DNA of 64,000 bases from Streptomyces sp. LBL (GTDB lineage: Bacteria > Actinomycetota > Actinomycetes > Streptomycetales > Streptomycetaceae). Both the position numbers and the translations under genes were made by a program. Below are positions 25,212 through 34,119 of the stretch, in pieces. The notes under the pieces are model-generated. The model saw only the letters and a program-made list of their open reading frames with translations, made no database searches and had not been told where the DNA came from. Every line of letters starts with the position of its first letter. The first letter of the stretch is position 1. Location of the stretch: NCBI RefSeq assembly GCF_029893585.1, contig NZ_JARXYX010000007.1, forward strand, positions 1-64,000, read 5' to 3'.

Positions 25212-26413
25212 GCGGTGACGAAGAGGGGCGGCGGCATCTGCGCGTCCCGCACGAGCATGAGCCCTACGCATGGCACGAGCCGGGCGCGGACACGCGCTCG
25301 CCGAAGAAATCGCACGCTGGGAACGGAACTGTGAACGACGGCCCCGACGACCAGAGCTCCACGGGGCTCGACTCGGACGAGCTGGCACTGCGCAACCTGC
25401 TGCACCAGGCTGTCCAGGAGATCGAGCCGACCGACGGTACCCTCGACCACCTGCGCAAGGCGGTACCCGCGCGACGGGCGCGCAAGCGGCAGGCCGTCGT
25501 CGGCATGGCGGCCGCCGCCCTCTTCATCGGGACCGCGATCCCGGCCCTGTGGCACGTCTCCAACTCCACCGGCCTCGGCGTCGACCCCTCCGTCATCGCC
25601 GGTCATGGCTCACAGGCGCAGGGCGGGGCGGGCCAGGGCAAGGGCCCGGAAGGCGGCGAGAGCACCGTCGGCAGCTCCTCGGGCAAGACCGAGGACAAGG
25701 TCGAGGACAAGGGCGAACAGAAGGAAGGCGAGAAGGGCAAGCCCGCCGGCAGCGCCGCCGGCTCGAGCGGCGACTCCGACAAGCCCTCCACCAGCGCGGC
25801 GGGCACCCCGGTGTGCACGGCGGCCGAGATCGGCTCGCCCACCCAGACCGTCAACGCCCCCGACTCCGTCGGCGCGGTCTACGGCACCTTCCGCTTCACC
25901 AACGTCTCGGCCATGAGCTGCACGGTCAGCGGCCCGGGCGCGGTCGTTCCGGCGCCGCTGGGCGCGGCCGACGCCACCAAGATCAGCACGGCCCGGCATG
26001 CGGCGGGAGACGCGGCGGCCGCACTGCCCGACCCGTCCCTCGAGGTCACCTCACTGCTGCTCAAGCCGGGTTCCTCGTACGAGGTGCAGTTCGCCTGGGT
26101 CCCCACGGAGACCTGTCCCACGACCGGCGACAACTCGACCGGCGACCCCGGCAGCCCGTCCTCGTCCCCGAGCCCCACCGAGGACCCCACCGCGGACGTC
26201 GGCGGCACCACCACCGCCGGCGACCCGGGCACGGGCACCGGTACGGGTACGGGCACCGGCACCGCCCCCCAACTGGTCACGGAGAGCGGCACGGCCGACG
26301 GCAGCGTGACGGTCACCAACACCTCGGAGGGCGGAGCCCCGTCGATCTCGGCGACGGTGTCCAACGCGTGCGCGGGGGTCGTGTACTGGACGGGCGTGCT
26401 GGCGGCGGTCTGA
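25208..26413 (+). CDS. Membrane protein coupled to the sigma factor; DUF4232-like outside domain
   Basis: 401 residues from an ATG overlapping the sigma-factor stop by four bases. The cytoplasmic N-terminus (about 125 residues, with ELALRNLLHQAVQEIEP, DGTLDHLRKAVPARRARKRQ) is followed by one membrane helix (VVGMAAAALFIGTAIPALW). A Gly/Lys/Glu/Ser-rich spacer and a C-terminal extracellular domain (VYGTFRFTNVSAMSCTVSGPG ... SSYEVQFAWVP ... VSNACAGVVYWTGVL) come next. The outside part recalls DUF4232-type domains, with a Ser/Pro and Gly/Thr-rich insert. The arrangement fits a membrane regulator of the sigma factor, but no HCxxC zinc anti-sigma motif is seen, so the role is inferred from coupling only. 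Confidence 0.8.
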   Translation: MSGDEEGRRHLRVPHEHEPYAWHEPGADTRSPKKSHAGNGTVNDGPDDQSSTGLDSDELALRNLLHQAVQEIEPTDGTLDHLRKAVPARRARKRQAVVGMAAAALFIGTAIPALWHVSNSTGLGVDPSVIAGHGSQAQGGAGQGKGPEGGESTVGSSSGKTEDKVEDKGEQKEGEKGKPAGSAAGSSGDSDKPSTSAAGTPVCTAAEIGSPTQTVNAPDSVGAVYGTFRFTNVSAMSCTVSGPGAVVPAPLGAADATKISTARHAAGDAAAALPDPSLEVTSLLLKPGSSYEVQFAWVPTETCPTTGDNSTGDPGSPSSSPSPTEDPTADVGGTTTAGDPGTGTGTGTGTGTAPQLVTESGTADGSVTVTNTSEGGAPSISATVSNACAGVVYWTGVLAAV

Positions 26414-26623
26414 ACGCCCTGGCGGGGTCGAACGCCCTGGCGAGGCCGAACGGCCTGGCGAGGCCGAACGGCGGGGCGGCGGGGGCCGAACGGCGGGGGC
26501 CTGAACGCGTTGCCGGGGGCCTGAACGCGCTGCGGGCTGGACGACCTGGCGGGGGCGCGGGGGCCTGAATGCCCGTGTCGCTCATCGGGGCCTGAATGCC
26601 CATGTCGCTCACCGGCGTGAGAC
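26414..26623. repeat. Short GC-rich direct repeats between convergent genes
   Basis: Repeats of CTGGCGAGGCCGAACGG and GGGGGCCTGAACGCG at 26414-26570, then two copies of GGGGCCTGAATGCCC(G/A)TGTCGCTCA (about 26561-26615). No gene. Lies between two converging transcription units. Confidence 0.7.
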
Positions 26624-27481
26624 TCAGGCAGTCACCCGTTCCTGATCTTCTTGGCCTTTCCGGTCTTCCTGATCTTCCTGGTCTTTCTGATCTTCTCGGT
26701 CTTCCTGGTCCTCGTCCGCGACCAGTCCCAACTCCGCGTCCCGTGCGAACTCCGCCTCGCGCCGCAACAGCCGGAACCACATGAACACCACGAACCCGGC
26801 GAAAACAAACCATTCCCCGGTGTACCCAAGGTTCTGGAACGCCTTCAGATCCAGCCCACTGTTCGCGGGCGCCGAAGCCGGCACGGCCGTCATCCCGGAG
26901 TCCGCCCGGGCCAGGGTCACCCAGGCGTCATACACGTCGTACGGCACCAGGTTCACCAAGGACGCCGCACTGATCGCCGCGGTCTGCCCCGCGGGCAAGC
27001 CACCCTGTGCACTGACCCCGTTGTCCCCGGGTGTCTCGGACGCCTGCAACGCCCCTGTGACGGTGACCTCACCCTTCGGCGCGGCCGGAGCCTTCGCCGG
27101 ATCCGGTGACCCGGGTCGCCACCCTCGGACCACGGGCAGGGCCTGGCCGTGGTCGGTGCGCAGAAACGTCAGGACGTAGTAGCCGTTCCTGCCGTCCAGC
27201 TCACGGTCGGGAACGAGCAGCTGCCGGTCGTAGTGCCCGGTCGCGGTGACCTGCCGTCCGGACGTCGCCTTGTCCACAGGCAGCATCTCGCCCAGTGGAC
27301 GCGCCGGCTCCCGCTCACTGGACGCGGCCTGCGTCTGCGCACTGCGATGGTCCTGCATCCGGCCCTCGAACCGGCTCAGCTGCCACGAGCCCATGAAGAC
27401 GCAGAACGGGATGGCGAGCAGCACGAAGACGTTGATCCCCCACCAACGGGGCGTCAGCAGAAACCGGTACACGCCTCCCAC
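26624..27481 (-). CDS. SURF1-family cytochrome oxidase assembly protein
   Basis: 285 residues starting MGGVYRFLLTPRWWG. TM1 lies at about 14-33 and TM2 near residues 222-241 (WFVFAGFVVFMWFRLLRR). Between them is the extracytoplasmic SURF1 domain with WQLSRFEGRMQDH, GHYDRQLLVPDREL, GYYVLTFLRT and VVRGWRP. SURF1 proteins help insert heme a into cytochrome c oxidase. The C-terminus carries an unusual Asp/Gln/Glu/Lys repeat (DQEDREDQKDQEDQED-like) not part of the family core; the DNA there is a GATCTTCCTGGTC-type repeat. Stand-alone gene, convergent with the sigma-factor operon. Confidence 0.92.
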   Translation of the reverse strand: MGGVYRFLLTPRWWGINVFVLLAIPFCVFMGSWQLSRFEGRMQDHRSAQTQAASSEREPARPLGEMLPVDKATSGRQVTATGHYDRQLLVPDRELDGRNGYYVLTFLRTDHGQALPVVRGWRPGSPDPAKAPAAPKGEVTVTGALQASETPGDNGVSAQGGLPAGQTAAISAASLVNLVPYDVYDAWVTLARADSGMTAVPASAPANSGLDLKAFQNLGYTGEWFVFAGFVVFMWFRLLRREAEFARDAELGLVADEDQEDREDQKDQEDQEDRKGQEDQERVTA

Positions 27482-27697
27482 GGTACGGCGCTCCCGCCCG
27501 GAGCCGGGTCGCGGGGTCCGTTCGCGGAGCCGGTTCGCGCGGTGGGGTCACGGAGCGCGGGGTGGGGTCACGGGGTCGGGTGACGGGGGAATTCGCGCCG
27601 TCGGTTCGGTAAGGGGTTCGGAAGAGAACGGTCGGAGTTATCCACAGGCTGGGGACCTGACCGGCGCACTGTCGGTCGGGGCGGGCAGTATGGGGCC

Positions 27698-29518
27698 ATG
27701 ACTGAGAGCAACGGGTCCGCCGCGCAGACGCGGAACGAGGAGATGCCGGACTGGGAGAAGCGCTTCCGGGCGCCCCGGGTGTCACTGCCCGACTGGGCGG
27801 AGGACGCACCGGACCGTTCCCTGTTCGTGTCGAACGCGACAGGGACGTACGAGCTGTACGCCTGGGACCGTGCGACAGGCGAGCAACGCCAGGTGACCGA
27901 CCGGCCGAACGGCACGACGGACGGCGTGCTCGCCCCGGACGGGCGCTGGGTGTGGTGGTTCGACGACAAGGACGGCGACGAGTTCGGCGTCTGGCGCCGC
28001 CAGCCCTTCGAAGGCGGCACGGACGAGTTCGCCACCCCGGGCCTGGAGGCGTCCTACCCGGCGGGCCTGGCCCTGGGCCGGGACGGCCGCACGGCGGTCG
28101 TGGGCCGCTCCACCGACGAGGACGGTACGACCATCCATGTCGCCCGTCCCGGTCAGGACCCGGTGGAGATCTACCGCCACCGCGAGTCCGCGGGCGTCGG
28201 AGACCTCTCCCACGACGGCTCTCTGATCGCCATCGAACACACCGAGCACGGCGACGCGATGCACTCGGCACTGCGCGTCCTGCGCCCCGACGGCACCCCG
28301 GTCGCCGACCTCGACGACACCAAGGGCGGCACCGAGGAACTCGGCCTGGAGATCCTCGGCTTCGCACCGGTCGACGCCGACGCCCGGCTGTTGATCGGCC
28401 ACCAGCGGCGAGGCCGCTGGGAGCCCCTCGTCTGGGACGTGTCCACCGGCGAGGAGAGCGACCTCGACCTGGACCTGCCCGGTGACGTCGGCGCCGAGTG
28501 GTACCCGGACGGTACCGGCCTGCTGATCTCGCACAGCTTCGAGGCGCGCAGCGAGCTCTTCCGTTACGACCTGGCGACCCGCGAGCTGGTCAAGGTCCCG
28601 ATTCCGCCGGGCACGGTGTCCGGGGCGACGGCCCGCCCCGACGGCAGCGTGGAGTACCTCTGGTCCTCCGCCGCCGAGCCGTCCACGGTCCGCTCGACCA
28701 CGGGCCGGGCCGTCCTCGACCCGCCCGGCATGAAGTCACCGGGTTCGGTGCCCGTGGAGGACGTGTGGGTGGAGGGCCCGGGCGGCCGCATCCACGCCCT
28801 GGTCCAGAAACCGGCGGGCACCACCGGCCCGCTCCCCACCGTCTTCGACATCCACGGCGGCCCCACCTGGCACGACAGCGACTCCTTCGCGGCCGGCCCG
28901 GCGGCCTGGGTCGACCACGGGTACGCGGTGGTCCGCGTCAACTACCGCGGCTCCACGGGCTACGGCCGCGCCTGGACGGACGCCCTGAAGCACCGGGTCG
29001 GCCTGATCGAGCTGGAGGACATCGAGGCCGTCCGCACCTGGGCGATCACCTCCGGTCTCGCAGACCCCTCCCGCCTCATCCTCACCGGCGGCTCCTGGGG
29101 CGGTTACCTCACCCTCCTCGGCCTCGGCACCCAGCCCGACGCATGGGCCCTGGGCATCGCGGCGGTCCCGGTCGCCGACTACGTCACGGCGTACCACGAC
29201 GAGATGGAAGCCCTGAAGGCCATGGACCGCACCCTCCTCGGCGGCACCCCGGAGGAGGTCCCGGAACGCTTCGAGGCGTCCTCCCCGCTGACGTACGTGG
29301 ACCAGGTCAAGGCCCCCGTCTACATCTCGGCCGGCGTCAACGACCCCCGCTGCCCCATCCGCCAGGTCGACAACTACGTCAAGCGCCTGGAGACGAGAGG
29401 AGCGGTCCACGAGGTCTACCGCTACGACGCCGGCCACGGCTCCCTGGTCGTGGACGAGCGAATCAAACAGGTACGACTGGAACTGGACTTCGCACAACGG
29501 CACCTGCCTGCTTCTTGA
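27698..29518 (+). CDS. S9-family serine peptidase (prolyl oligopeptidase / acylaminoacyl peptidase type)
   Basis: 606 residues. The N-terminal two-thirds form a WD/beta-propeller-like domain (repeating YELYAWDRATGE, PDGRWVWWFDDKDGD). The C-terminal alpha/beta-hydrolase domain holds the triad: Ser466 in TGGSWGGYL, Asp549 in GVNDPRCP and His580 in DAGHGS. Oxyanion-side HGGPTWHD and NYRGSTGYG are present. No signal peptide, so cytoplasmic. It would cleave short peptides after proline or remove N-terminal acyl amino acids. Monocistronic; ATG at 27698 chosen as the first in frame before the propeller. Confidence 0.92.
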   Translation: MTESNGSAAQTRNEEMPDWEKRFRAPRVSLPDWAEDAPDRSLFVSNATGTYELYAWDRATGEQRQVTDRPNGTTDGVLAPDGRWVWWFDDKDGDEFGVWRRQPFEGGTDEFATPGLEASYPAGLALGRDGRTAVVGRSTDEDGTTIHVARPGQDPVEIYRHRESAGVGDLSHDGSLIAIEHTEHGDAMHSALRVLRPDGTPVADLDDTKGGTEELGLEILGFAPVDADARLLIGHQRRGRWEPLVWDVSTGEESDLDLDLPGDVGAEWYPDGTGLLISHSFEARSELFRYDLATRELVKVPIPPGTVSGATARPDGSVEYLWSSAAEPSTVRSTTGRAVLDPPGMKSPGSVPVEDVWVEGPGGRIHALVQKPAGTTGPLPTVFDIHGGPTWHDSDSFAAGPAAWVDHGYAVVRVNYRGSTGYGRAWTDALKHRVGLIELEDIEAVRTWAITSGLADPSRLILTGGSWGGYLTLLGLGTQPDAWALGIAAVPVADYVTAYHDEMEALKAMDRTLLGGTPEEVPERFEASSPLTYVDQVKAPVYISAGVNDPRCPIRQVDNYVKRLETRGAVHEVYRYDAGHGSLVVDERIKQVRLELDFAQRHLPAS

Positions 29519-29660
29519 CCCACCGAGTCGGGTGATGGGCGGGCACAGGGCGGGGCGGGGTCCAGGGGTGCGGGCCCAAGGGGCGGAGGCGAACCACCTG
29601 GGCCGGAACCCCCTGGGCCGGAACCCTGGAGAGAGGGGGAACCCGGACCCGGGCATCGGC

Positions 29661-31622
29661 CTACGTACCCGCCCGCTCCCGACTCCGCCGCCCCGACAAC
29701 TCCGCCAACCCCCGACGAGTAGCGGCCAGCACTATGCGGTCCGAGCCCCGCAGGACATACGTGTCGGGGAGGTCCCACACCAGCCCCGATCCCCCCGCCG
29801 ACCTCAGTTCCTCGTAGGCCTCATCCGCAGCGGGCCCCTCCCGCCCCTCGTCGGAGACTCCCGTGTCCAACGCCAGGACCCGCCAGGCCCCCTGCCGAAA
29901 AGCCTCCCCTACCGTCTTCCCCTCCAACTGCGGATGCCCGCCCACCTTCAGGGCCGCGAACAACAACACCCGCCGCTCGACCGGAATCGCCCCGAGGATC
30001 TGCCGCCCCATCATCGCCCCGGCGAACGCGGGCGCCGCCAGATGCGACACACTCCGGCTCCGTGTGGACGCTCCGGGATGCGCGGCCCGGAGGGTGCGGT
30101 ACACGGCGGTCGCGAAGTCGTCGTCGTACAGCCGAAGGACGACCCGGAGATCGGGCCGTACGGATCGCGCGTACAGCACGGCCTCCAGGTTCGTCGTGTC
30201 CGAGCTGGTCACCGCGAGCAGCGTCTGCGCACGGTGGATCTTGGCGGCCTCCAGCACGCCCTCCTGGGTGACGTCCCCGAGCACGACCGGTACTCGCAGC
30301 CGCCGGGCGGTCGCGAGCCCCCGCGCCTCGGGGTCGGACTCGACGCACACCACCGGGATGTGCAGCTCCCGCAGCCGCAGCAGCACCCGGGTACCGATCT
30401 TGCCCAGTCCGAGCAGTACGACATGGCCGCCCAGCCCCCGCGGCGGCTTCCGCAGCGCGGAGGCGGTCCGGAAGGTCCCGAGTGCTTCGAGCACCGCGGC
30501 CAGCAGTACCGGCAACAGCAGCAACCCGACCAGTCCGGAGAGGAGTTGGAGAACCTGGCGCCCCGTCGTCTTCCCGATCGCCGGATCGTCGATGGCGAAG
30601 AGGTCGAGCAGCGTCAGATAGAAGGCGGCCAGCGGATGCATGTCGGTGACCAGCCACAACGCCACCGCCAGTGCGATCACACACGCCACCGACCCCGCCA
30701 GCGACCACCGCAGCCGCCGCGAGAACAGCGAGGCGAACGGTACGATCCCGCGCCCCGCGGGCAGCGCCGGCCCGGAGTACGACACCTGCTCCAGGACGAC
30801 GGTCCCGCGCCCGGTGGCGGCCCGTACCGCCGCCGCGTCCGGCAGCAGCCGCGGCCCCTGGTCCCCGCTGCTTTCGGAACCGTCCGCGCCCGCCGGGTCG
30901 TTGCTGGTCGCGGAGAGCAACGCGAGGGTGGCGAGGCCCGGGTCGGCGACCTGGCCGGGTTCCGGCGGCGGCCGTTCCACCGCGCGCAGCAGCAGGCCGT
31001 CGGTCTGGACGACCTTGCTGGTGCCGACGATCGCGGTGGCGGCCAGCGCGGGTGCGGCCGTGTCGGCGTCGGACAGGACGGTCGTGGAGGCGTCGCCCAC
31101 CCCGGCCGGCCCGGTCGTCCCACCCGTCGCCAAGGCCGCGGCCTGGTCGAGGAGTTCCTCGATGTGCTGGCCCAACCGCCGGTTGTACAGCCGCAGCACC
31201 AGCCGCAGCCGGGGGTTGAGGCGGCGAGCGGTGAGGGCGGCGCGGATGTTGGTCTCGTCGTCGTCGTACACGAGCGCGAGAGCGGCCGCCCGCTCCACGC
31301 CCGCCTCGGCGAGCACGGCCTCGGCCGGCTCGGCGGCCTCCACCACCCGCGCGTCGGGAGGCGGCGGCTCGGACATGCCGTTGCCCCCGCCCCGGTTGAC
31401 GGCGGCGTTCACCACCCGGTCGAGCAGCGCCGAGGCCGCCCGGGCCCGCCCGACGACCGGGAGCCGTACACCGCGCTCGGAGGGCGGTACGACCAGCGTC
31501 ACCTGCTCGCCGTAGACCCCGCGCAGTTCGGCGGCCAGCCGGTGCGCGAGTCCGTCGTCACCGCACACCACCATGGGGGCGGCCGGGTCACCCGGCGAAC
31601 TTTGATTCGGAACGCTTGCCAC
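29661..31622 (-). CDS. Membrane protein with two TrkA-N/RCK-type NAD-binding domains
   Basis: 653 residues. The N-terminal Rossmann-like domain (VVCGDDGLAHRLAAEL, VYDDDETNIRAALTARRLNP) is followed by two membrane segments (about 280-302 and 335-360) flanking LTLLDLFAIDDPAIGKTTG. A second complete TrkA-N domain (GHVVLLGLGKIGTRVLLRLREL ... VVLGDVTQEGVLEAAKIHRAQTLLAVTSSDTTNLEAVLYAR) and a TrkA-C-like C-terminus complete it. The layout is that of ligand-gated potassium channels or RCK transport proteins, yet no TVGYG-type selectivity filter is found between the helices. The transported ion is therefore open. Divergent from the permease operon by 122 bases. Confidence 0.85.
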   Translation of the reverse strand: MASVPNQSSPGDPAAPMVVCGDDGLAHRLAAELRGVYGEQVTLVVPPSERGVRLPVVGRARAASALLDRVVNAAVNRGGGNGMSEPPPPDARVVEAAEPAEAVLAEAGVERAAALALVYDDDETNIRAALTARRLNPRLRLVLRLYNRRLGQHIEELLDQAAALATGGTTGPAGVGDASTTVLSDADTAAPALAATAIVGTSKVVQTDGLLLRAVERPPPEPGQVADPGLATLALLSATSNDPAGADGSESSGDQGPRLLPDAAAVRAATGRGTVVLEQVSYSGPALPAGRGIVPFASLFSRRLRWSLAGSVACVIALAVALWLVTDMHPLAAFYLTLLDLFAIDDPAIGKTTGRQVLQLLSGLVGLLLLPVLLAAVLEALGTFRTASALRKPPRGLGGHVVLLGLGKIGTRVLLRLRELHIPVVCVESDPEARGLATARRLRVPVVLGDVTQEGVLEAAKIHRAQTLLAVTSSDTTNLEAVLYARSVRPDLRVVLRLYDDDFATAVYRTLRAAHPGASTRSRSVSHLAAPAFAGAMMGRQILGAIPVERRVLLFAALKVGGHPQLEGKTVGEAFRQGAWRVLALDTGVSDEGREGPAADEAYEELRSAGGSGLVWDLPDTYVLRGSDRIVLAATRRGLAELSGRRSRERAGT

Positions 31623-31744
31623 GGGGAGAAGACTGCCTCACCGGGACGGGTGGTGCCAGCACGCGTTGAACGATCGCTCCCCGACCACCGTACTGAAGGC
31701 GAGGGAAGCCAGCGCCCTTCCGCACCACCGGAGGTACCTCGGCC

Positions 31745-32890
31745 GTGGCCGTCACCAAAGCAGCCCCGCGGGAGAGCGAACCGACCTCCGGCCCGGGGCA
31801 AAACGCCGGTCCGGGGCCTGACGCCGGTCCGGGGCCGGACACCCGCCCCGGGTCTGACACCGGTCCGGGGCCGGACACCCGCCCTGGGCCTGACACCGGT
31901 CCGAAGCCGGACACCCGCCCAGGGCACGACTCGGAGAGCCCCCGCCGCCTCAACTCGCCGCTCGCCCTGACCCTGTTGCTCGTGTTCATGGTGGTGGCGC
32001 AGGACTCGATCCGGCGGGTGCTGTCCGCGCCGGTGATGCAGAGCTGGATGACCGTGTTCGTCGCGGTGGTCATCCAGGCGCTGCCGTTCCTCGTGCTGGG
32101 AGTGCTGCTGTCGGCGGCCATCGCGGTGTTCGTCCCGCCGTCCTTCTTCGCCCGCGCGCTGCCGAAACGGCCCGCCCTGGCGGTCCCCGTGGCCGGGGTG
32201 GCGGGCGCGGTGCTGCCCGGCTGCGAATGCGCGTCCGTGCCGGTGGCCGGGGCGCTGGTACGGCGGGGCGTCACCCCGGCAGCCGCGCTCGCGTTCCTGC
32301 TGTCCGCCCCGGCGATCAACCCGATCGTGCTGACGGCGACCGCGGTCGCCTTCCCGAACGACCCCGAGATGGTCTTCGCCCGTTTCGTCGCGAGCCTGCT
32401 GGTGGCCTGCGCGATGGGCTGGCTGTGGCAGCGCCTCGGCCGCGCCGACTGGCTGCGCCTCCCGGCCCGCGCGGCCTACGACGGCCAGAGCAAGGGTGCC
32501 GCGTTCTGGGGCTCGGTCCGGCACGACGTGATGCACGCCGGGGGTTTCCTGGTGATCGGCGCGATGGCCGCGGCGACCCTCAAGGCCGTCGTCCCGGAGG
32601 AGTGGCTGCGGATGGCGGCCGGCAACCCGGTGGTCTCCGTGCTGGCGCTCGCCGTCCTGGCCGTACTGCTGTCGATCTGCTCGGAGGCGGACGCGTTCGT
32701 GGCGGCCTCGCTGTCCCAGTTCTCGCTCACCGCGCGGCTGGCGTTCCTGGTCGTCGGGCCGATGGTCGACCTGAAACTGTTCGCGATGCAGGCGGGCACC
32801 TTCGGCCGTGGCTTCGCCCTGCGTTTCGCGCCCACCACCTTCGTTCTGGGAGTCACCGTGGCGGTCCTGACCGGGGCGGTCCTCCTGTGA
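31745..32890 (+). CDS. UPF0718 (DUF318/YcgR-type) permease
   Basis: 381 residues from a GTG with GGAGG ten bases upstream. A 60-residue N-terminal low-complexity segment repeats GPDTRPG/GPGPD units. Then eight or so membrane helices, including the family hallmarks PGCECASVPVAGALVRRGV and LSAPAINPIVL and the second-half ICSEADAFVAASLSQF and GPMVDLKL. These Cys- and acid-containing motifs are conserved in the predicted permease family. The transport substrate of the family is not established. The gene overlaps its partner (GTGA), matching the conserved pairing of this permease with a YcgQ/TIGR03943 protein. Confidence 0.9.
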   Translation: MAVTKAAPRESEPTSGPGQNAGPGPDAGPGPDTRPGSDTGPGPDTRPGPDTGPKPDTRPGHDSESPRRLNSPLALTLLLVFMVVAQDSIRRVLSAPVMQSWMTVFVAVVIQALPFLVLGVLLSAAIAVFVPPSFFARALPKRPALAVPVAGVAGAVLPGCECASVPVAGALVRRGVTPAAALAFLLSAPAINPIVLTATAVAFPNDPEMVFARFVASLLVACAMGWLWQRLGRADWLRLPARAAYDGQSKGAAFWGSVRHDVMHAGGFLVIGAMAAATLKAVVPEEWLRMAAGNPVVSVLALAVLAVLLSICSEADAFVAASLSQFSLTARLAFLVVGPMVDLKLFAMQAGTFGRGFALRFAPTTFVLGVTVAVLTGAVLL

Positions 32891-33798
32891 ACCGCCAGGC
32901 ACAGGCGGCGGTCCTGTTCCTGCTCGGCGCGGCCCTGCTGCACGCCGGCTTCACCGACCTGTACCTGCGCTACGTCAAGGCAGGGCTGCGCCCGATGCTG
33001 CTGGCCTCCGGCGTCGTACTGATCGCGGCGGCCCTGGCGACGGTCTGGTACGAGTGGCGGGCGCAGAAGGACGGCCCGGGGGACGAGGGAGAACACGGGA
33101 ACCACGGGGAGCACCGGGAGGACCTGGAGCACCGGGAGGACGGAAAACACGTGGAACACCGGGAGGACCTGGAGCACCGGGAGGACGGAAAACACGTGGA
33201 ACACCGGGAGGACCTGGAGCACCGGGAGGACGGAAAACACGTGGAGCACCGGGAGGAGAGCCACGGTCAGGATGGCCATGGGCACGCCCACCGCGAACCC
33301 CGCGTCGCCTGGCTTCTCGTCCTCCCCCTCCTCGCCCTGATCCTGGTCGCCCCGCCCGCCCTCGGCTCCTACAGCGCCCTGCGCACCGGCACGGCCCTGC
33401 AACAGCCGTACGGCTACGGGAACCTCCCCGCCGCCGGCCCCCTGCGGCTCAGCCTGGTCGACTACGCGGGTCGGGCGGTCTACGACCATGGCCGCTCCCT
33501 GCGGGGCCGGCAGATCAAGGTCACCGGTTTCGTCGCCCTGGACCACAGCGGTGCCCCCTACCTGGTCCGCATGGCCCTCAACTGCTGTGCCGCCGACGCG
33601 CAGCCGGTGAAGATCGGTCTGGCCGGCCGGATCCCGCCGGTCCTGCAACCGGACGCCTGGCTGGAGGTCACCGGCACCTACACCGCCCGCCGCACCAAGG
33701 ATCCGGTCAACCACGGCCCGATCCCGTACTTCCAGATCACGGCCGCCAAGCCCGTCCCGGTGCCGCACGACCCGTACGACGAGACCTGGAACAACTGA
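32887..33798 (+). CDS. TIGR03943/YcgQ-like permease partner with His/Glu/Asp tandem repeat
   Basis: 303 residues from the GTG at 32887 overlapping the permease stop. Two N-terminal helices (AAVLFLLGAALLHAGF and LRPMLLASGVVLIAAALATV), a charged loop, a third helix (WLLVLPLLALILVAPPALG), then an extracellular beta domain (KVTGFVALDHSGAPYLVRMALNCCAADAQPVKIGL ... WLEVTGTYTARR) with a conserved CC pair. The loop (about residues 65-135) contains a 15-residue unit, EHREDLEHREDGKHV, repeated almost exactly three times and ending HGQDGHGHAH. So many His plus acidic residues suggest metal binding, in line with a metal-related job for the pair, but this is inference. Confidence 0.85.
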   Translation: MNRQAQAAVLFLLGAALLHAGFTDLYLRYVKAGLRPMLLASGVVLIAAALATVWYEWRAQKDGPGDEGEHGNHGEHREDLEHREDGKHVEHREDLEHREDGKHVEHREDLEHREDGKHVEHREESHGQDGHGHAHREPRVAWLLVLPLLALILVAPPALGSYSALRTGTALQQPYGYGNLPAAGPLRLSLVDYAGRAVYDHGRSLRGRQIKVTGFVALDHSGAPYLVRMALNCCAADAQPVKIGLAGRIPPVLQPDAWLEVTGTYTARRTKDPVNHGPIPYFQITAAKPVPVPHDPYDETWNN

Positions 33799-33883
33799 CG
33801 GTCACAGCAGGGGCGTACGACCGTACGACCCGCTCGGAGTACGACCGCTCGGCGGGCGACCGTGCCCTCAGTCCTCGTCGCCC

Positions 33884-34119
33884 TCAGCCCTCGTCGCTCT
33901 CGTCTTCCGCGTCCTCCCTCTCGTTCCTGCCCTTGTGCCGGTCCTGCTGCTTCTTGTCCCCCTTCTCCCGCTCCGGGGAGGCCGTGCGGAGGGAAGCGGT
34001 GGCAGACGGCTCGGGTACGTCGGACACCGTGGTGGACCCGGACGGGGGGGCTCGGTGTCGACGCCGGGCTCGTGACCGGGGCCGTCAGGCTCGCGGTGCC
34101 GTCGGCGGGGCTCTCCGCG
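33884..34119 (-). pseudogene. Out-of-frame C-terminal tail of the adjacent kinase gene
   Basis: Beyond the kinase stop at 34120, the minus strand continues with kinase-tail-like coding sequence in shifted frames. A SSAESPADGTASLTAP...TSPASTPS segment is readable after removing one base of the GGGG run near the stop. After removing one more base of a seven-base G run (34044-34050 on the plus strand) it continues SGSTTVSDVPEPSATAS and ends in a charged KGDKKQQDRHKGRNERED-like tail with TGA at 33884. Both lesions are in homopolymers. Confidence 0.55.

Noticed and set aside
33098..33262. CRISPR-like appearance of the 45-bp repeats
   Set aside because: The repeats are contiguous, in frame within a conserved gene, and have no unique spacers. 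No CRISPR array or cas gene was found anywhere in the window.
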